Below are positions 26,515-34,467 of a DNA stretch of 50,706 bases, in pieces. The translations under genes and the position numbers were made by a program. Source of the stretch: Planctomycetota bacterium. GTDB lineage: Bacteria; Planctomycetota; Phycisphaerae; WQYP01. Under the pieces are notes generated by a model, which did not search any database, was not told the DNA's origin, and saw only the letters and a list, made by a program, of their open reading frames with translations. How positions within the stretch are numbered: the first letter of the stretch is position 1; every line of letters starts with the position of its first letter. The DNA is taken from the NCBI GenBank assembly GCA_021800165.1, contig JAJYZF010000023.1:1-50706 (forward strand), read 5' to 3'.

Positions 26515-27243
26515 ATGGCACGCGCAAAACGCAGGTTTGTCGGCAATCAAGTGTACCATGTGCTGAACCGGGGCAATGGTCGGATCGGTATTTTCAGCGC
26601 TGCGGAAGATTACCAGGCATTTGAGGCGATTTTACGCCAGGCCGTGGAGCGTTTTTCCATGCCCCTGTGCTGCTATTGTCTGATGCCCAACCATTGGCAC
26701 CTGTGCGTGTGGCCGCGGCAGGGGCAGGGCGAAGATGTTTCCGCGTTCATGCAATGGTTGACGCTCACGCATACCCGTCGCTGGCACGCCTGCCATGGCA
26801 CCACCGGCCATGGACATTTGTATCAGGGGCGCTTCAAGTCGTTCCCGGTGCAGGGCGACGGACATATTTTAAAGGTTTTTAGATATGTCGAGCAAAACGC
26901 TCTGCGGGCCAAGCTGGTGTCCGCCGCGGAGAACTGGCCCTATGGCAGCCTCTGGCGGCGAGAGCACGTGCCGTTGGCGGACCGGCCCTGGCTTTCTGAT
27001 TGGCCGGTGCCCCAACCGTCGGACTGGTTGGAATCGGTGAATCGAATTCCCGATGCCGCCCAGTTGGAGGCCTTGCGTCTGGCGTCGCAGCGCGGCCGGC
27101 CATTTGGTTCGCGGGCATGGACCGTCGATACCGCGTCTCGTCTGGGCCTGGAATCATCGCTGCGTTTGCGGGGTCGTCCGCCGCTTAAACGATCCGCCGC
27201 CGCTGCATTGGAAGTCGATTTTACCCCCGTTAAAGGTACCTGA
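26515..27243 (+). CDS. REP-associated tyrosine transposase (RAYT, Y1_Tnp family)
   Basis: 242 residues related to IS200/IS605 TnpA. The HUH metal-binding motif is MPNHWHL (His60, His62) and the catalytic tyrosine is in FRYVEQN (Tyr124). The C-terminus has the pattern usual in long RAYTs (VNRIPDAAQLEAL…RGRPFGSRAW…RLRGRPP). RAYTs are single-copy host-resident transposases thought to move short palindromic REP sequences in trans. Its TGA stop is part of repeat copy 6, and copies 5 and 6 flank it in inverted orientation, so the GGTACCTGACCCC repeat is its probable substrate. Confidence 0.92.
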   Translation: MARAKRRFVGNQVYHVLNRGNGRIGIFSAAEDYQAFEAILRQAVERFSMPLCCYCLMPNHWHLCVWPRQGQGEDVSAFMQWLTLTHTRRWHACHGTTGHGHLYQGRFKSFPVQGDGHILKVFRYVEQNALRAKLVSAAENWPYGSLWRREHVPLADRPWLSDWPVPQPSDWLESVNRIPDAAQLEALRLASQRGRPFGSRAWTVDTASRLGLESSLRLRGRPPLKRSAAAALEVDFTPVKGT

Positions 27244-27250
27244 CCCCTTT
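27232..27250 (+). repeat. Dispersed GGTACCTGACCCC repeat, copy 6
   Basis: AAAGGTACCTGACCCCTTT; the TGA inside it terminates the RAYT reading frame. Confidence 0.9.
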
Positions 27251-27269
27251 ATTTTTACGGAGCTGCCCC

Positions 27270-28301
27270 ATGGCCAATCAAACAAAACCCAAGAAAGCGT
27301 TCCCCCAAGATGCCATGCTCTCCCGGTTGCTGCACCTGCAATTTTCCTTTGCGCCGGCCAAGATACTCAGCTCCGCGCTGCGGTTGAAATTGTTTTCACA
27401 CATTGCCGCGGGGCACCACACCGCCAAGGCCATCGCCCGGGCGGCCCACACCGATGAACGCGGCACCCGCATGGAACTGGATGCTTTGGTAGCGCTAGAC
27501 CTGCTGTCTAAACGCGACGGGACGTATCGGCTCACTCCCCTGGCAAGCCGCTATCTGGTGCGGGAAAGCCCGGATTATTTCGGTTCCATGCTCGAACAAG
27601 ACGCGCTCTGGAATGCCTGGACGCCGCTGGCATCGGTCCTTCGCACCGGGCGACCCTACCACAGGGTGGAACAACGGAAAAAGGCCGAAAGCTTCTTTCC
27701 CGCTCTGGTCCGCAGCTTGCACATCATGAACCGCGGGCCGGCCCATCGGGTGGCCGAGTTGTTGGGCGCTGGAAAAACCCGCCACGGACTGCGCGTGCTG
27801 GATGTGGCCTGTGGCTCGGGCGTATGGGGAATTGCCGTGGCCGAGGCCGATTCCACGGCCCGCGTTGTGGCCCACGATTTTCCCGGCGTACTTGCGACCA
27901 CCCGCCAATACGTGCGCCGTCACGGGGTTACCAAACAATTTGAATTTCTGCCCGGCGATCTTCGCGCGGTCGATTTTGGCCAGCGGAACTTTGACGTGGC
28001 CCTGTTGGGCAATATCGTGCATTCCGAGGGTGAACGCTCTTCGCGTGAACTCTTGAAGCGGCTGCACCAGGCCCTCAAGCCCGGTGGATGCGTGGTGATT
28101 ATCGACATGATTCCCAATGACCAACGCACCGGTCCGGCGTTTCCGATCTTTTTTGCCCTCAACATGCTCGTCAATACCACCCAGGGCGATACCTACACGC
28201 TATCCGAGTACAAGCAATGGTTTGCCGCCGCGGGTTTCCGGCAGGTACGCAGTGTCGAAATTGGCTCACATTCGCCCGTCATCATCGCCATGCGAAATTA
28301 A
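27270..28301 (+). CDS. SAM-dependent O-methyltransferase (family 2 type)
   Basis: 343 residues. An N-terminal winged-helix dimerisation domain (about 15-105; ILSSALRLKLFSHIA… LDLLSKRDGTYRLTPLASRYLV) precedes a Rossmann methyltransferase domain with motif I VLDVACGSGVWGIA (about 172-185) and a later GGCVVIIDMIPN strand. This layout is that of O-methyltransferases acting on small molecules such as tetrapyrroles, carotenoids or polyketides; the substrate is not evident. The gene stands alone between two direct copies of the dispersed repeat, and its TAA stop uses the first A residues of copy 7. Confidence 0.82.
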   Translation: MANQTKPKKAFPQDAMLSRLLHLQFSFAPAKILSSALRLKLFSHIAAGHHTAKAIARAAHTDERGTRMELDALVALDLLSKRDGTYRLTPLASRYLVRESPDYFGSMLEQDALWNAWTPLASVLRTGRPYHRVEQRKKAESFFPALVRSLHIMNRGPAHRVAELLGAGKTRHGLRVLDVACGSGVWGIAVAEADSTARVVAHDFPGVLATTRQYVRRHGVTKQFEFLPGDLRAVDFGQRNFDVALLGNIVHSEGERSSRELLKRLHQALKPGGCVVIIDMIPNDQRTGPAFPIFFALNMLVNTTQGDTYTLSEYKQWFAAAGFRQVRSVEIGSHSPVIIAMRN

Positions 28302-28320
28302 AGGTACCTGACCCCTTTAT
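28300..28320 (+). repeat. Dispersed GGTACCTGACCCC repeat, copy 7
   Basis: AAAGGTACCTGACCCCTTTA plus T, overlapping the methyltransferase stop codon. Confidence 0.9.
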
Positions 28321-28361
28321 TCTCCCAATATCCCCTCCCATGCCGCGCCTAACACAAGCCC

Positions 28362-30062
28362 ATGGAGCAGAGTACAAAATCCAGCGGCGATTACTGGGTT
28401 CCCATCGGATCTCCGTTTTTAACCAATCTGGGCGGACGGCCAATTCCGACCGACGCCCAACTCATGCTCGAATACCTCACCAATGATCTGGCGTATACCT
28501 GCGCCAATTGGAATGCCGCCGCGGTAGCCAGGGTCCGTTTGCGTCTCTATGCCCAGCACGGGCCGGATCAAAAACACCGCCGCCCATTTCCCGCCCGGCC
28601 AGTGGAGGCCGCGGAACTGCGGCGCCTCAAGGGCAATCCGAATCTCGCCGGAAGGCTCGCCCGCGTCGACGATATCGAGGAAATCACCGATCACCCCATT
28701 ATCAATCTCCTGGAACGGGATAACGACGGCCTCAACGGCTATCAGCTTCGCTATATGACCGGCGTTTACATGGAAGTGTTCGGCGGGGCGTACTGGCTGC
28801 TCGAACCCGGACTCTTTGAGCCGGTCCGACAAATCAAAATACTCCCCACCCAACGCGTGATGCCGCTGCGTGATAACGACCTGGCGGTGGTGGGCTACAA
28901 ATATATGCCGGCCCTGCAGGGCAACTGGCTTACGCTGGCGAAAAACAACGTGCTGGATTTTCGTTTTCCCGCGGTGGAAGACCCGTACGGCGGCCGCCAC
29001 GCCCCGCTGCGTTCGGCCTACATGCAGGCGGAACTGGCCAGCAAATACAGCATGTATCAAAATGAGTTGCTCGATAACCGGGCCCGCATCGACGGCACCT
29101 TTGTTCCGCAGGAACACATCACCCGCCAGGAATCTCGCCGGGCGGAAGAATTGTGGAACCAGAAATTCAAACGCGGCGGCAACGGGCGCATCCTGGTGGC
29201 CGAACAGGCCGGTACCTTCGTGCCCGCACGTTACCCCCCGACCGATCTTGGCCCCTTGAAAATCAGCCAGGAAAGTCTCAAACGCCTGGCCAACGCCTTT
29301 GGGGTGCCCGAGGCTCTGCTCTCCAAGGATTCCACGTATGCCAACATGCAGGCGAGCTTAACGCTTTACGCCCGTAACACAATTTTGCCCCGGGTCTTAA
29401 TTCTGGAACAAAAACTCAATGAAATGCTGGTATCGCGCTACGGACCGCGGCTGTTTTTAGCGGCGGAAAATCCGGTGCCGGCGGATGAAGCCTTCGAGCT
29501 GGAAAAGGTGCAAATCGCCATCCAGGCCGGTGTGCTTAGCCCTGATGAAATCCGGACGGTGGCCGGCTTTAAGCCGCTCCAGGGTGGCAATACGTATACC
29601 AATCCGTCACGCCAGGCCGGGCAAATCACCGCGGCACCCGCCACGGCTACGGCCACGACGGCGGATCCCGGCCCGCCGGAGGGAAACGCGCCCGGCGGCT
29701 CGGCCGCTTCCGCCGCCGTCAAGCTGCTCGTAACCATCAACCGTGCTGTGGCCACCGGCAAACTCCGGCGGTCCGTGGCCATCAACCTGCTGATGCGCCA
29801 GCTCGGTATGGATGCCGCGCAAGCCCGCCGCCTTATCGGCCGCCGCCGTAAACGCCCCCGCTTGGCACCCGCCAGAGTGTCGACAGAGATTAAAGCCGGC
29901 CCGTCCCTGGTCAGCGAAAACCCGCCACCTCCGCCACCACACACGGCCGGGGACGCAGCCACAGCGCCCCAGGCGCCAGGCTCCGCGGCAATCCAAGCCC
30001 AGACCCTGAAAAATTCGAGGGAGGCCAACGGTGAATGTCCCGATGATACGCAAATCGTTTGA
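28362..30062 (+). CDS. HK97-family phage portal protein
   Basis: 566 residues forming the dodecameric portal through which phage DNA enters the capsid. Recognisable family features: an early helical region with HPIINLLERDND, GVYMEVFGGAYWLLE, the strand-rich middle (QIKILPTQRVMPL…), and the late block PLKISQESLKRLANAFGVPEALLSKDSTYANM followed by TILPRVLILEQKLN. The C-terminal 130 residues are a low-complexity Ala/Pro/Arg tail beyond the usual portal end. The prohead protease gene overlaps it by 32 bp, the classical order. No large terminase gene lies upstream; a methyltransferase cassette is there instead, so the phage module is incomplete. Confidence 0.88.
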   Translation: MEQSTKSSGDYWVPIGSPFLTNLGGRPIPTDAQLMLEYLTNDLAYTCANWNAAAVARVRLRLYAQHGPDQKHRRPFPARPVEAAELRRLKGNPNLAGRLARVDDIEEITDHPIINLLERDNDGLNGYQLRYMTGVYMEVFGGAYWLLEPGLFEPVRQIKILPTQRVMPLRDNDLAVVGYKYMPALQGNWLTLAKNNVLDFRFPAVEDPYGGRHAPLRSAYMQAELASKYSMYQNELLDNRARIDGTFVPQEHITRQESRRAEELWNQKFKRGGNGRILVAEQAGTFVPARYPPTDLGPLKISQESLKRLANAFGVPEALLSKDSTYANMQASLTLYARNTILPRVLILEQKLNEMLVSRYGPRLFLAAENPVPADEAFELEKVQIAIQAGVLSPDEIRTVAGFKPLQGGNTYTNPSRQAGQITAAPATATATTADPGPPEGNAPGGSAASAAVKLLVTINRAVATGKLRRSVAINLLMRQLGMDAAQARRLIGRRRKRPRLAPARVSTEIKAGPSLVSENPPPPPPHTAGDAATAPQAPGSAAIQAQTLKNSREANGECPDDTQIV

Positions 30063-30765
30063 AACCGAAATTCTAGATGTGGCTCCGGGCCGGCGTGAAG
30101 TGGTGGCGTGCATATCCACCGCCGCCATTGACCGCGACGCGGAGGTGGTATTGCCGCACGGCCTGATTAAAAAGCATTATGGCGGTCTGACGGTGTTTTA
30201 CGACCACGATACCGCCAAGCCGCTGGGCGTTACCCAGTGGGTGAAGCAAGCGGATGGTCGGGTGCTGGCCAAATACCGCGCTTCCGATAAAACCCAGTTG
30301 GCACGGGATATGTTCGCTTTGGCCCAGGATGGCGTGTTGAAAAGTTACAGCATTGGTTTTTTGCCCCGGGCCTATTCCGCCCCCACCCCGGAGGAACTCC
30401 GGTTGCGACCCGAATTAAAAGATGCCCGTCGGGTTTATCGCCAATGGGAACTGCTGGAATTTTCTCTGGTGGGCATTGCGGCCAATCCCGAGGCCACGAT
30501 GCTGGCCATCAGTAAAAAGGTAAGCCCGCAAACTTGGGCGGTATTGGGTGCTTTGCGCCAATCACCCAGGGGCATAACCGCCCAGTCGCGAAAAGGCCGG
30601 CTCGGCGCTACGGCCACGGGCGATGCCGGGCCGTCCGGTGCGCCGATGGCGCGGTCCATCAGTGCCGCAGAAATCGCTGGGGTGATCGCCTCGCGGCTCA
30701 ACCGCTGCGATATGGATGATGTGGTGGGGCGCGCCTTTGACGTCGTCGCCGGCCGCCTAAATTAA
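30031..30765 (+). CDS. HK97-family prohead protease
   Basis: 244 residues with GTG start; GAGGGAGG lies 6 bp upstream, and an ATG four codons later is an alternative. Family motifs include a His near residue 57 (TVFYDHD, catalytic histidine), KSYSIGF near 105-111 (catalytic serine) and ELLEFSLVGIAANPEA. It would cleave the capsid scaffold during maturation. Normally a major capsid gene follows; here the gene ends at a dispersed repeat and no capsid gene is present. The last 80 residues are a variable tail ending in an amphipathic helix. Confidence 0.85.
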   Translation: MNVPMIRKSFETEILDVAPGRREVVACISTAAIDRDAEVVLPHGLIKKHYGGLTVFYDHDTAKPLGVTQWVKQADGRVLAKYRASDKTQLARDMFALAQDGVLKSYSIGFLPRAYSAPTPEELRLRPELKDARRVYRQWELLEFSLVGIAANPEATMLAISKKVSPQTWAVLGALRQSPRGITAQSRKGRLGATATGDAGPSGAPMARSISAAEIAGVIASRLNRCDMDDVVGRAFDVVAGRLN

Positions 30766-30784
30766 AGGTACCTGACCCCTTTAT
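30764..30784 (+). repeat. Dispersed GGTACCTGACCCC repeat, copy 8
   Basis: Its left end overlaps the protease TAA and its right end overlaps the TAA of the convergent minus-strand gene (30781-30783). Both stop codons are therefore built into one repeat copy. Confidence 0.9.
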
Positions 30785-31551
30785 CTCGTATGCCCCATCG
30801 CCCGATGCAGTTCCAGCATCGTCTGGGCCACCGGCGTGAGGTTCAAGCACGGCGAGGTTGTCGGCTGGGCCAAATCCAGCAAGGCGTATTGATCGTGCTC
30901 TTCCGTATTAAGCGAGCCAAGCAGGGTGTCAATGGGGCCTTTGAGCGCGGCATACCAGGCCAATTCCGGTTGACCTAAAAAATCGTCGCGCAGTACCGCC
31001 AGCACCCGGGGCGGGGTCAGAAAATGTTCCGGCAAGACCTGCAATTCCTCGTGCAATTCCTGAAACAGATGCCTCAGCAGAAAATCCGTATCCAAGGGGT
31101 GGCCCGCGACTTCCGGGGCATCCAGCACGCCGCCGAAAAGATGAACCCGCCCCGGATATGCCGCCACCGCCTGGCTGCGCACACCCAAAATGGCCCGCTG
31201 GTCGATGGTCAGCAAAATACTGTTGCCCAGCGCCGGGCTGATGGCGTCCGGAGCATTAACCAAAAACCAGGCCCGATCGCGCATGGCGGTTACCAGAAAC
31301 GTTTTGTAATCGGTGCATGAGAGCGAAAGTTCCAGCCGGTTGTTACGTACCGCGACCGTCCGCAGCTCGGCCACCAAACCGTTGTAGAGTATGCGGTTGG
31401 AATGGCGGGCATCAGCGCAATACGCATCCCAGCGCTGCTCAATGTAATCGCCGACCTCGCTGGAGATTGGCCGCGGTTGCGGATCCCACCTGATCGTGAT
31501 TTGATCCGCGGTAAATGGGCCACGGGCTAAGATGTCCGGCGGCTTTGCCAT
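30781..31551 (-). CDS. NUDIX-like protein
   Basis: 256 residues from ATG 31549-31551 (MAKPPDILARG). The middle contains a NUDIX-box-like stretch (about 158-185; LFGGVLDAPEVAG… HLFQELHEELQV) preserving the E-x-x-E-E core, but the spacing after the first Gly is longer than in the standard box. NUDIX enzymes cleave nucleoside diphosphates linked to another group. The N-terminal 100 residues (…SCTDYKTFLVTAMRDRAW) look like the fold of plant and bacterial NUDIX proteins with an added N-terminal domain. The frame is open upstream to 32079 but overlaps the divergent ParB gene. Confidence 0.6.
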   Translation of the reverse strand: MAKPPDILARGPFTADQITIRWDPQPRPISSEVGDYIEQRWDAYCADARHSNRILYNGLVAELRTVAVRNNRLELSLSCTDYKTFLVTAMRDRAWFLVNAPDAISPALGNSILLTIDQRAILGVRSQAVAAYPGRVHLFGGVLDAPEVAGHPLDTDFLLRHLFQELHEELQVLPEHFLTPPRVLAVLRDDFLGQPELAWYAALKGPIDTLLGSLNTEEHDQYALLDLAQPTTSPCLNLTPVAQTMLELHRAMGHTR

Positions 31552-31610
31552 GGCGCGTATTCTACCGTCGGAACCGAAATTGCCAAATCTCCAAAAGCCG
31601 CCATTTTTGG

Positions 31611-31635
31611 CGATAACCCGCGGGAATTCGGTTAT
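31611..31635. promoter_or_regulatory. Inverted repeat between divergent genes
   Basis: GATAACC (31611-31617) and GGTTATC (31629-31635) with an 11-bp spacer, in the 148-bp gap between the NUDIX-like and ParB genes. The size and position fit an operator for a dimeric repressor; no regulator gene is adjacent. Confidence 0.35.
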
Positions 31636-31699
31636 CCATGGAGCGGGGAAAAGATTTATCGATATTGATGGCCGCCTATAGACCTTACGGAGGTTATCT

Positions 31700-32242
31700 A
31701 TGGACGCGGTACTGGAAAAAGTCGCAATAACGAAAATTTCTGCCGATCCTGGCAACGTGCGGAAGCACGGGGCGAGGAACTTGGAGGCGATCAAAGCCAG
31801 TCTGCGGCGATTTGGCCAGCAAAAGCCGATTGTGGTGGATGCCAACAACGTGGTGCGGGCCGGGAACGGCACGCTGGCCGCGGCTATTGAGCTGGGTTGG
31901 AAAGAGATTGCCATTGTGCGTACCCAGCTTGCGGATGCGGATGCGGTGGCGTATGCGATTGCGGACAACCGCACGGCGGAACTGGCCGAGTGGGATGAAC
32001 AAGCTCTTTCCGCACAGCTCGCGGCGATGGATGCCCAATTGCAGGATGCGGCCGGGTTTGCCGATGGAGAACTGGCCAAGATGCTGGGTGACTTGGAGGA
32101 GATGGCGGCCGGGGAAGGTGCGGCCCAGGCGGTGCCGGAGCTATTTGAGGTCGCGGTAAAATGCCGGGACGAGGCGGATCAGCGGGCCTTGTTTGAGCGG
32201 CTCAAGGCGGAAGGGCGGGAATGTCGGGTGCTCACACTTTGA
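31700..32242 (+). CDS. ParB-like nuclease-domain protein
   Basis: 180 residues with ACGGAGG 6 bp before the ATG. Residues about 8-95 match the ParB/Srx fold (ADPGNVRKHGARNLEAIKASLRRFGQQKPIVVD, then VRAGNGTLAAAIELGW). In phages and defence or DNA-modification clusters such stand-alone ParB domains sit next to DNA methylases or base-modifying enzymes rather than partition genes. No ParA is present. The next gene follows after 10 bp, so it belongs with the ABC-GNAT protein. Confidence 0.85.
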   Translation: MDAVLEKVAITKISADPGNVRKHGARNLEAIKASLRRFGQQKPIVVDANNVVRAGNGTLAAAIELGWKEIAIVRTQLADADAVAYAIADNRTAELAEWDEQALSAQLAAMDAQLQDAAGFADGELAKMLGDLEEMAAGEGAAQAVPELFEVAVKCRDEADQRALFERLKAEGRECRVLTL

Positions 32243-32252
32243 CGGGGCGGCT

Positions 32253-33371
32253 ATGCCAAAAATTGAATCCATTGTTTCTACGGCGATTGCGGAATCTTTT
32301 CGCACGGCCCAGGTGCGTGGCATGTTTGACTTGCCAGAGGAAAAAACCAGCCACGAACGATTTGCCGTAGAGGTGCCTGCGGCTGGGGAAGACTGGCAGA
32401 TTGGTCTTATTGTCGGCCCCAGCGGCAGCGGGAAATCGACCGTGGCGCGGCAGGCGTTTAGCGGGCCGGAGTGTTTATGGGCAACCTTCCAGTGGCCTGC
32501 GGCTGCGGCGGTGGTGGATGGCTTTCCCCAAGAGGTGGATATGCGGGAGATCACGCTGGCATTGGCGGCGGTGGGGTTTTCCAGTCCGCCGGCGTGGTTG
32601 CGACCAATCCATGTTCTCTCCCAAGGAGAACAGTTTCGTTGCGAACTGGCCCGGTTGTTGTGCCAGGCAAAAGCGGGGCAGGTGGCGGTGATGGATGAAT
32701 TTACCAGCGTGGTGGATCGGCAGGTGGCCAAGGTTGGTTCGGCCTCCGTGGCCAGGGCGGTGCGGGGTCGGCCTGGGAAAAAGTTTGTGGCGATCAGTTG
32801 TCATTATGATATTCGCGAGTGGTTAGAGCCGGACTGGGTGGTGGATATGGCTACGTGTACTTTGGCCCGGGGGCGGCTTTGTCGGCCCGGACTTGAGTTG
32901 GCGATCCACCGGTGCGGGAAGGAACTTTGGCCCATGTTTAAGCGTCATCACTATTTGAGCGGGAACTTGCCTATGGGTTGCCGGTTTTATGTGGGGGTAA
33001 TTGGGGGCGAGCGTGTGGCGTTTGCCGCGGTCGGGCCTCAGATGGGGTACGCGGGCTATCGGCGTTTTAGCCGGGTGGTGGTGCTGCCGGACTATCAGGG
33101 GATTGGGGTTGGCGGGCGGTTTCGCGACGCGGTGGCCGAGATCGAGCAAGCGACGCCTGGCGTGCGGCGACTGTCGCTGGTGACCAGCCATCCGGCGATG
33201 ATCCGCAGCTTGGCCAATTCCCCACGGTGGCGGTGTTCCCAGGCGGGTATGGCGACCGACGGGGTGGCCCACACGGCCCGGCAGAGCAGAATGACGGTTT
33301 CGTTTGTTTATAACCACAGGGGCGCACTTGTTGCGCGGAGGAGCAGTGATGGCCGAAATGACAAAGCCTGA
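32253..33371 (+). CDS. ABC-ATPase fused to a GNAT (Mom-like) acyltransferase domain
   Basis: 372 residues. Residues 1-205 are an ABC-type ATPase: Walker A GPSGSGKST (about 55-63), signature LSQGEQF (about 122-128), Walker B VAVMDEFTS (about 144-152), switch His in ISCHYDI (about 180). Residues 220-345 are a GNAT fold with RHHYLSGNLP, then VVVLPDYQGIGVGGRF, the acyl-CoA-binding motif. There is no membrane partner, so it is not a transporter. The phage Mu Mom protein, which modifies adenine in DNA, has a GNAT fold, and ParB/ABC/GNAT sets occur in phages; DNA base modification is thus a plausible role, but inferred. Start ATG 32253 is preferred over 32193, which overlaps ParB. Confidence 0.75.
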   Translation: MPKIESIVSTAIAESFRTAQVRGMFDLPEEKTSHERFAVEVPAAGEDWQIGLIVGPSGSGKSTVARQAFSGPECLWATFQWPAAAAVVDGFPQEVDMREITLALAAVGFSSPPAWLRPIHVLSQGEQFRCELARLLCQAKAGQVAVMDEFTSVVDRQVAKVGSASVARAVRGRPGKKFVAISCHYDIREWLEPDWVVDMATCTLARGRLCRPGLELAIHRCGKELWPMFKRHHYLSGNLPMGCRFYVGVIGGERVAFAAVGPQMGYAGYRRFSRVVVLPDYQGIGVGGRFRDAVAEIEQATPGVRRLSLVTSHPAMIRSLANSPRWRCSQAGMATDGVAHTARQSRMTVSFVYNHRGALVARRSSDGRNDKA

Positions 33372-33699
33372 AAAAAAGGAACAATCGCAGCAGGCCAGGC
33401 GGGTGGAAACATTGGCGGGTACCGGTGCCACCGATGACGAAATTGCCCTGCAAGTGGATATGCCGGTGGAAAAATTACAACGCAAATTCGGCCCGGTTTT
33501 ACGCCGCGCCCGATCCACCTTTAGGGTGCGTCTGCGTGCCCGTCAGGTAACATTGGCCTTGCAGGCAAAGGGCGGCGAACGCATGTTGCTGTGGCTGGGT
33601 CGGCAGTATCTGGGCCAGAAAGAATCTCCCGCCATCCCGGCGGATAACGCCGGTGCCGCCGGTAAGGTCTATATCGGCGTACGTATCGATGACATATAA
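33349..33699 (+). CDS. Small helix-turn-helix protein, small-terminase-like
   Basis: 116 residues from ATG 33349, overlapping the previous gene by 23 bp. Residues 20-50 (LAGTGATDDEIALQVDMPVEKLQRKF) form a helix-turn-helix of the kind that opens phage small-terminase-like proteins, followed by RARQVTLALQAKGGERMLLWLGRQYLGQKE, the usual oligomerisation region. Such a gene normally stands directly before the large terminase; here the DNA that follows has no terminase. Confidence 0.55.
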   Translation: MAEMTKPEKKEQSQQARRVETLAGTGATDDEIALQVDMPVEKLQRKFGPVLRRARSTFRVRLRARQVTLALQAKGGERMLLWLGRQYLGQKESPAIPADNAGAAGKVYIGVRIDDI

Positions 33700-34254
33700 G
33701 CCAGATCGAACCGCTTTGGCACAACCGCTATCGGCGGTGGGCCGGCGATTCTGGCCGGAACGCTGGTTTCGCGGTCATACTCCCGGTGCGTCGTTGGCTT
33801 GGCGTACAAGCTGGAAAAATAGAGGCAAATACGTACTGGCCAGGCAAAGGCTGGGGATTTCGCCTGGCTTTCACCATGCCGCCACCCTTTTTGGATCTAC
33901 CAGATCAATGTTTCCAGGAAGTGTCGCTCCTTTTCCAGATCAAACGCTTGCAAAATGGGCCAAAGCTCGAGCCTTAAAACCTCGCTTGCAAGAAAAACGA
34001 TCTCCCATATTTTTTAGAACTTCCGCAAATGTGCCCGGCAAACCACGAGAAACTGGTTACACCCGTGTACGCAGGCCCAGGCAAGTATCTGCCTGCGCCG
34101 TCAGCCAAGAAAGAGCTAAAGACTATAACGAAAGGAAAGTCGCCAGCGCTGAAAATTGCAACCAAGGACTACGCTGCCAGGTATAATATCTAAGAGGCTT
34201 TGAAATCACCAGGCGCGGGTTAAAATTGAGTATAAATAATCATGGAGAACAGCC
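33700..34254. other. AT-richer stretch without a clear gene
   Basis: 555 bp where the phage module stops. Open frames on the plus strand exist but switch without recognisable domains; a minus-strand frame of 63 codons is also unconvincing. The base composition falls noticeably compared with flanking DNA, which suggests a junction between acquired segments. Confidence 0.5.
34029..34193 (+). CDS. Possible small protein of 54 residues
   Basis: ATG 34029 to TAA 34191-34193. The end reads KSPALKIATKDYAARYNI, basic and plausible as protein. No ribosome-binding site is obvious and the frame is open upstream, so it may be the tail of a decayed gene. Confidence 0.3.
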   Translation: MCPANHEKLVTPVYAGPGKYLPAPSAKKELKTITKGKSPALKIATKDYAARYNI

Positions 34255-34467
34255 GTGGCTAAATTATCCAAACGATTTACAGATGGCATGACCTTCGGCG
34301 AAGCCATGCCAATAACCGGATTCGAGAACCCACGCCTGCAGAAGGGTTACGAGCTTGGCAAAGCTGGTCGTCGCCTGTCAAAAAAGCAAAACGATGACCT
34401 CATTCTACTCTGCGGTTATTTGCTAGGCGTGCTCGAGTTTGAAAAGAAGCAAAAATCACATGGCTGA
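34255..34467 (+). CDS. Small protein, first of a tandem paralogous pair
   Basis: 70 residues, GTG start with GGAG 7 bp upstream. It shares a scaffold with the next gene: RFTDGM near the start, then F-x-N-x-R-L-Q-K-GYELGKAG, a Lys-rich turn, a DL pair and GYLLGVLEFEK. The fold is probably two helices. No family is recognised. It overlaps the next gene by 8 bp. Confidence 0.6.
   Translation: MAKLSKRFTDGMTFGEAMPITGFENPRLQKGYELGKAGRRLSKKQNDDLILLCGYLLGVLEFEKKQKSHG

Larger units (their letters stand above)
26454..27250 (+). mobile_element. RAYT transposase cassette between inverted repeats
   Basis: A complete RAYT gene is bracketed by copy 5 (reverse, 26454-26473) and copy 6 (forward, 27232-27250) of the dispersed repeat. 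Inverted REP-like sequences around a Y1 transposase are the expected structure of a REP-associated tyrosine transposase unit (a REPtron). The stop codon of the gene lies inside copy 6. Confidence 0.75.

Noticed and set aside
26380..26559. N-terminal extension of the rhamnosidase
   Set aside because: The extra 60 codons translate the dispersed repeat and overlap the RAYT start; the family opening begins at the 26379 ATG.
32253..33371. ABC transporter ATPase
   Set aside because: No membrane partner gene, and the ATPase is fused to a GNAT domain inside a phage-like gene set.
33653..34186. 177-codon ORF after the small-terminase-like gene
   Set aside because: Composition is irregular, it overlaps the previous gene out of frame, and shows no terminase motif (no Walker A or B).
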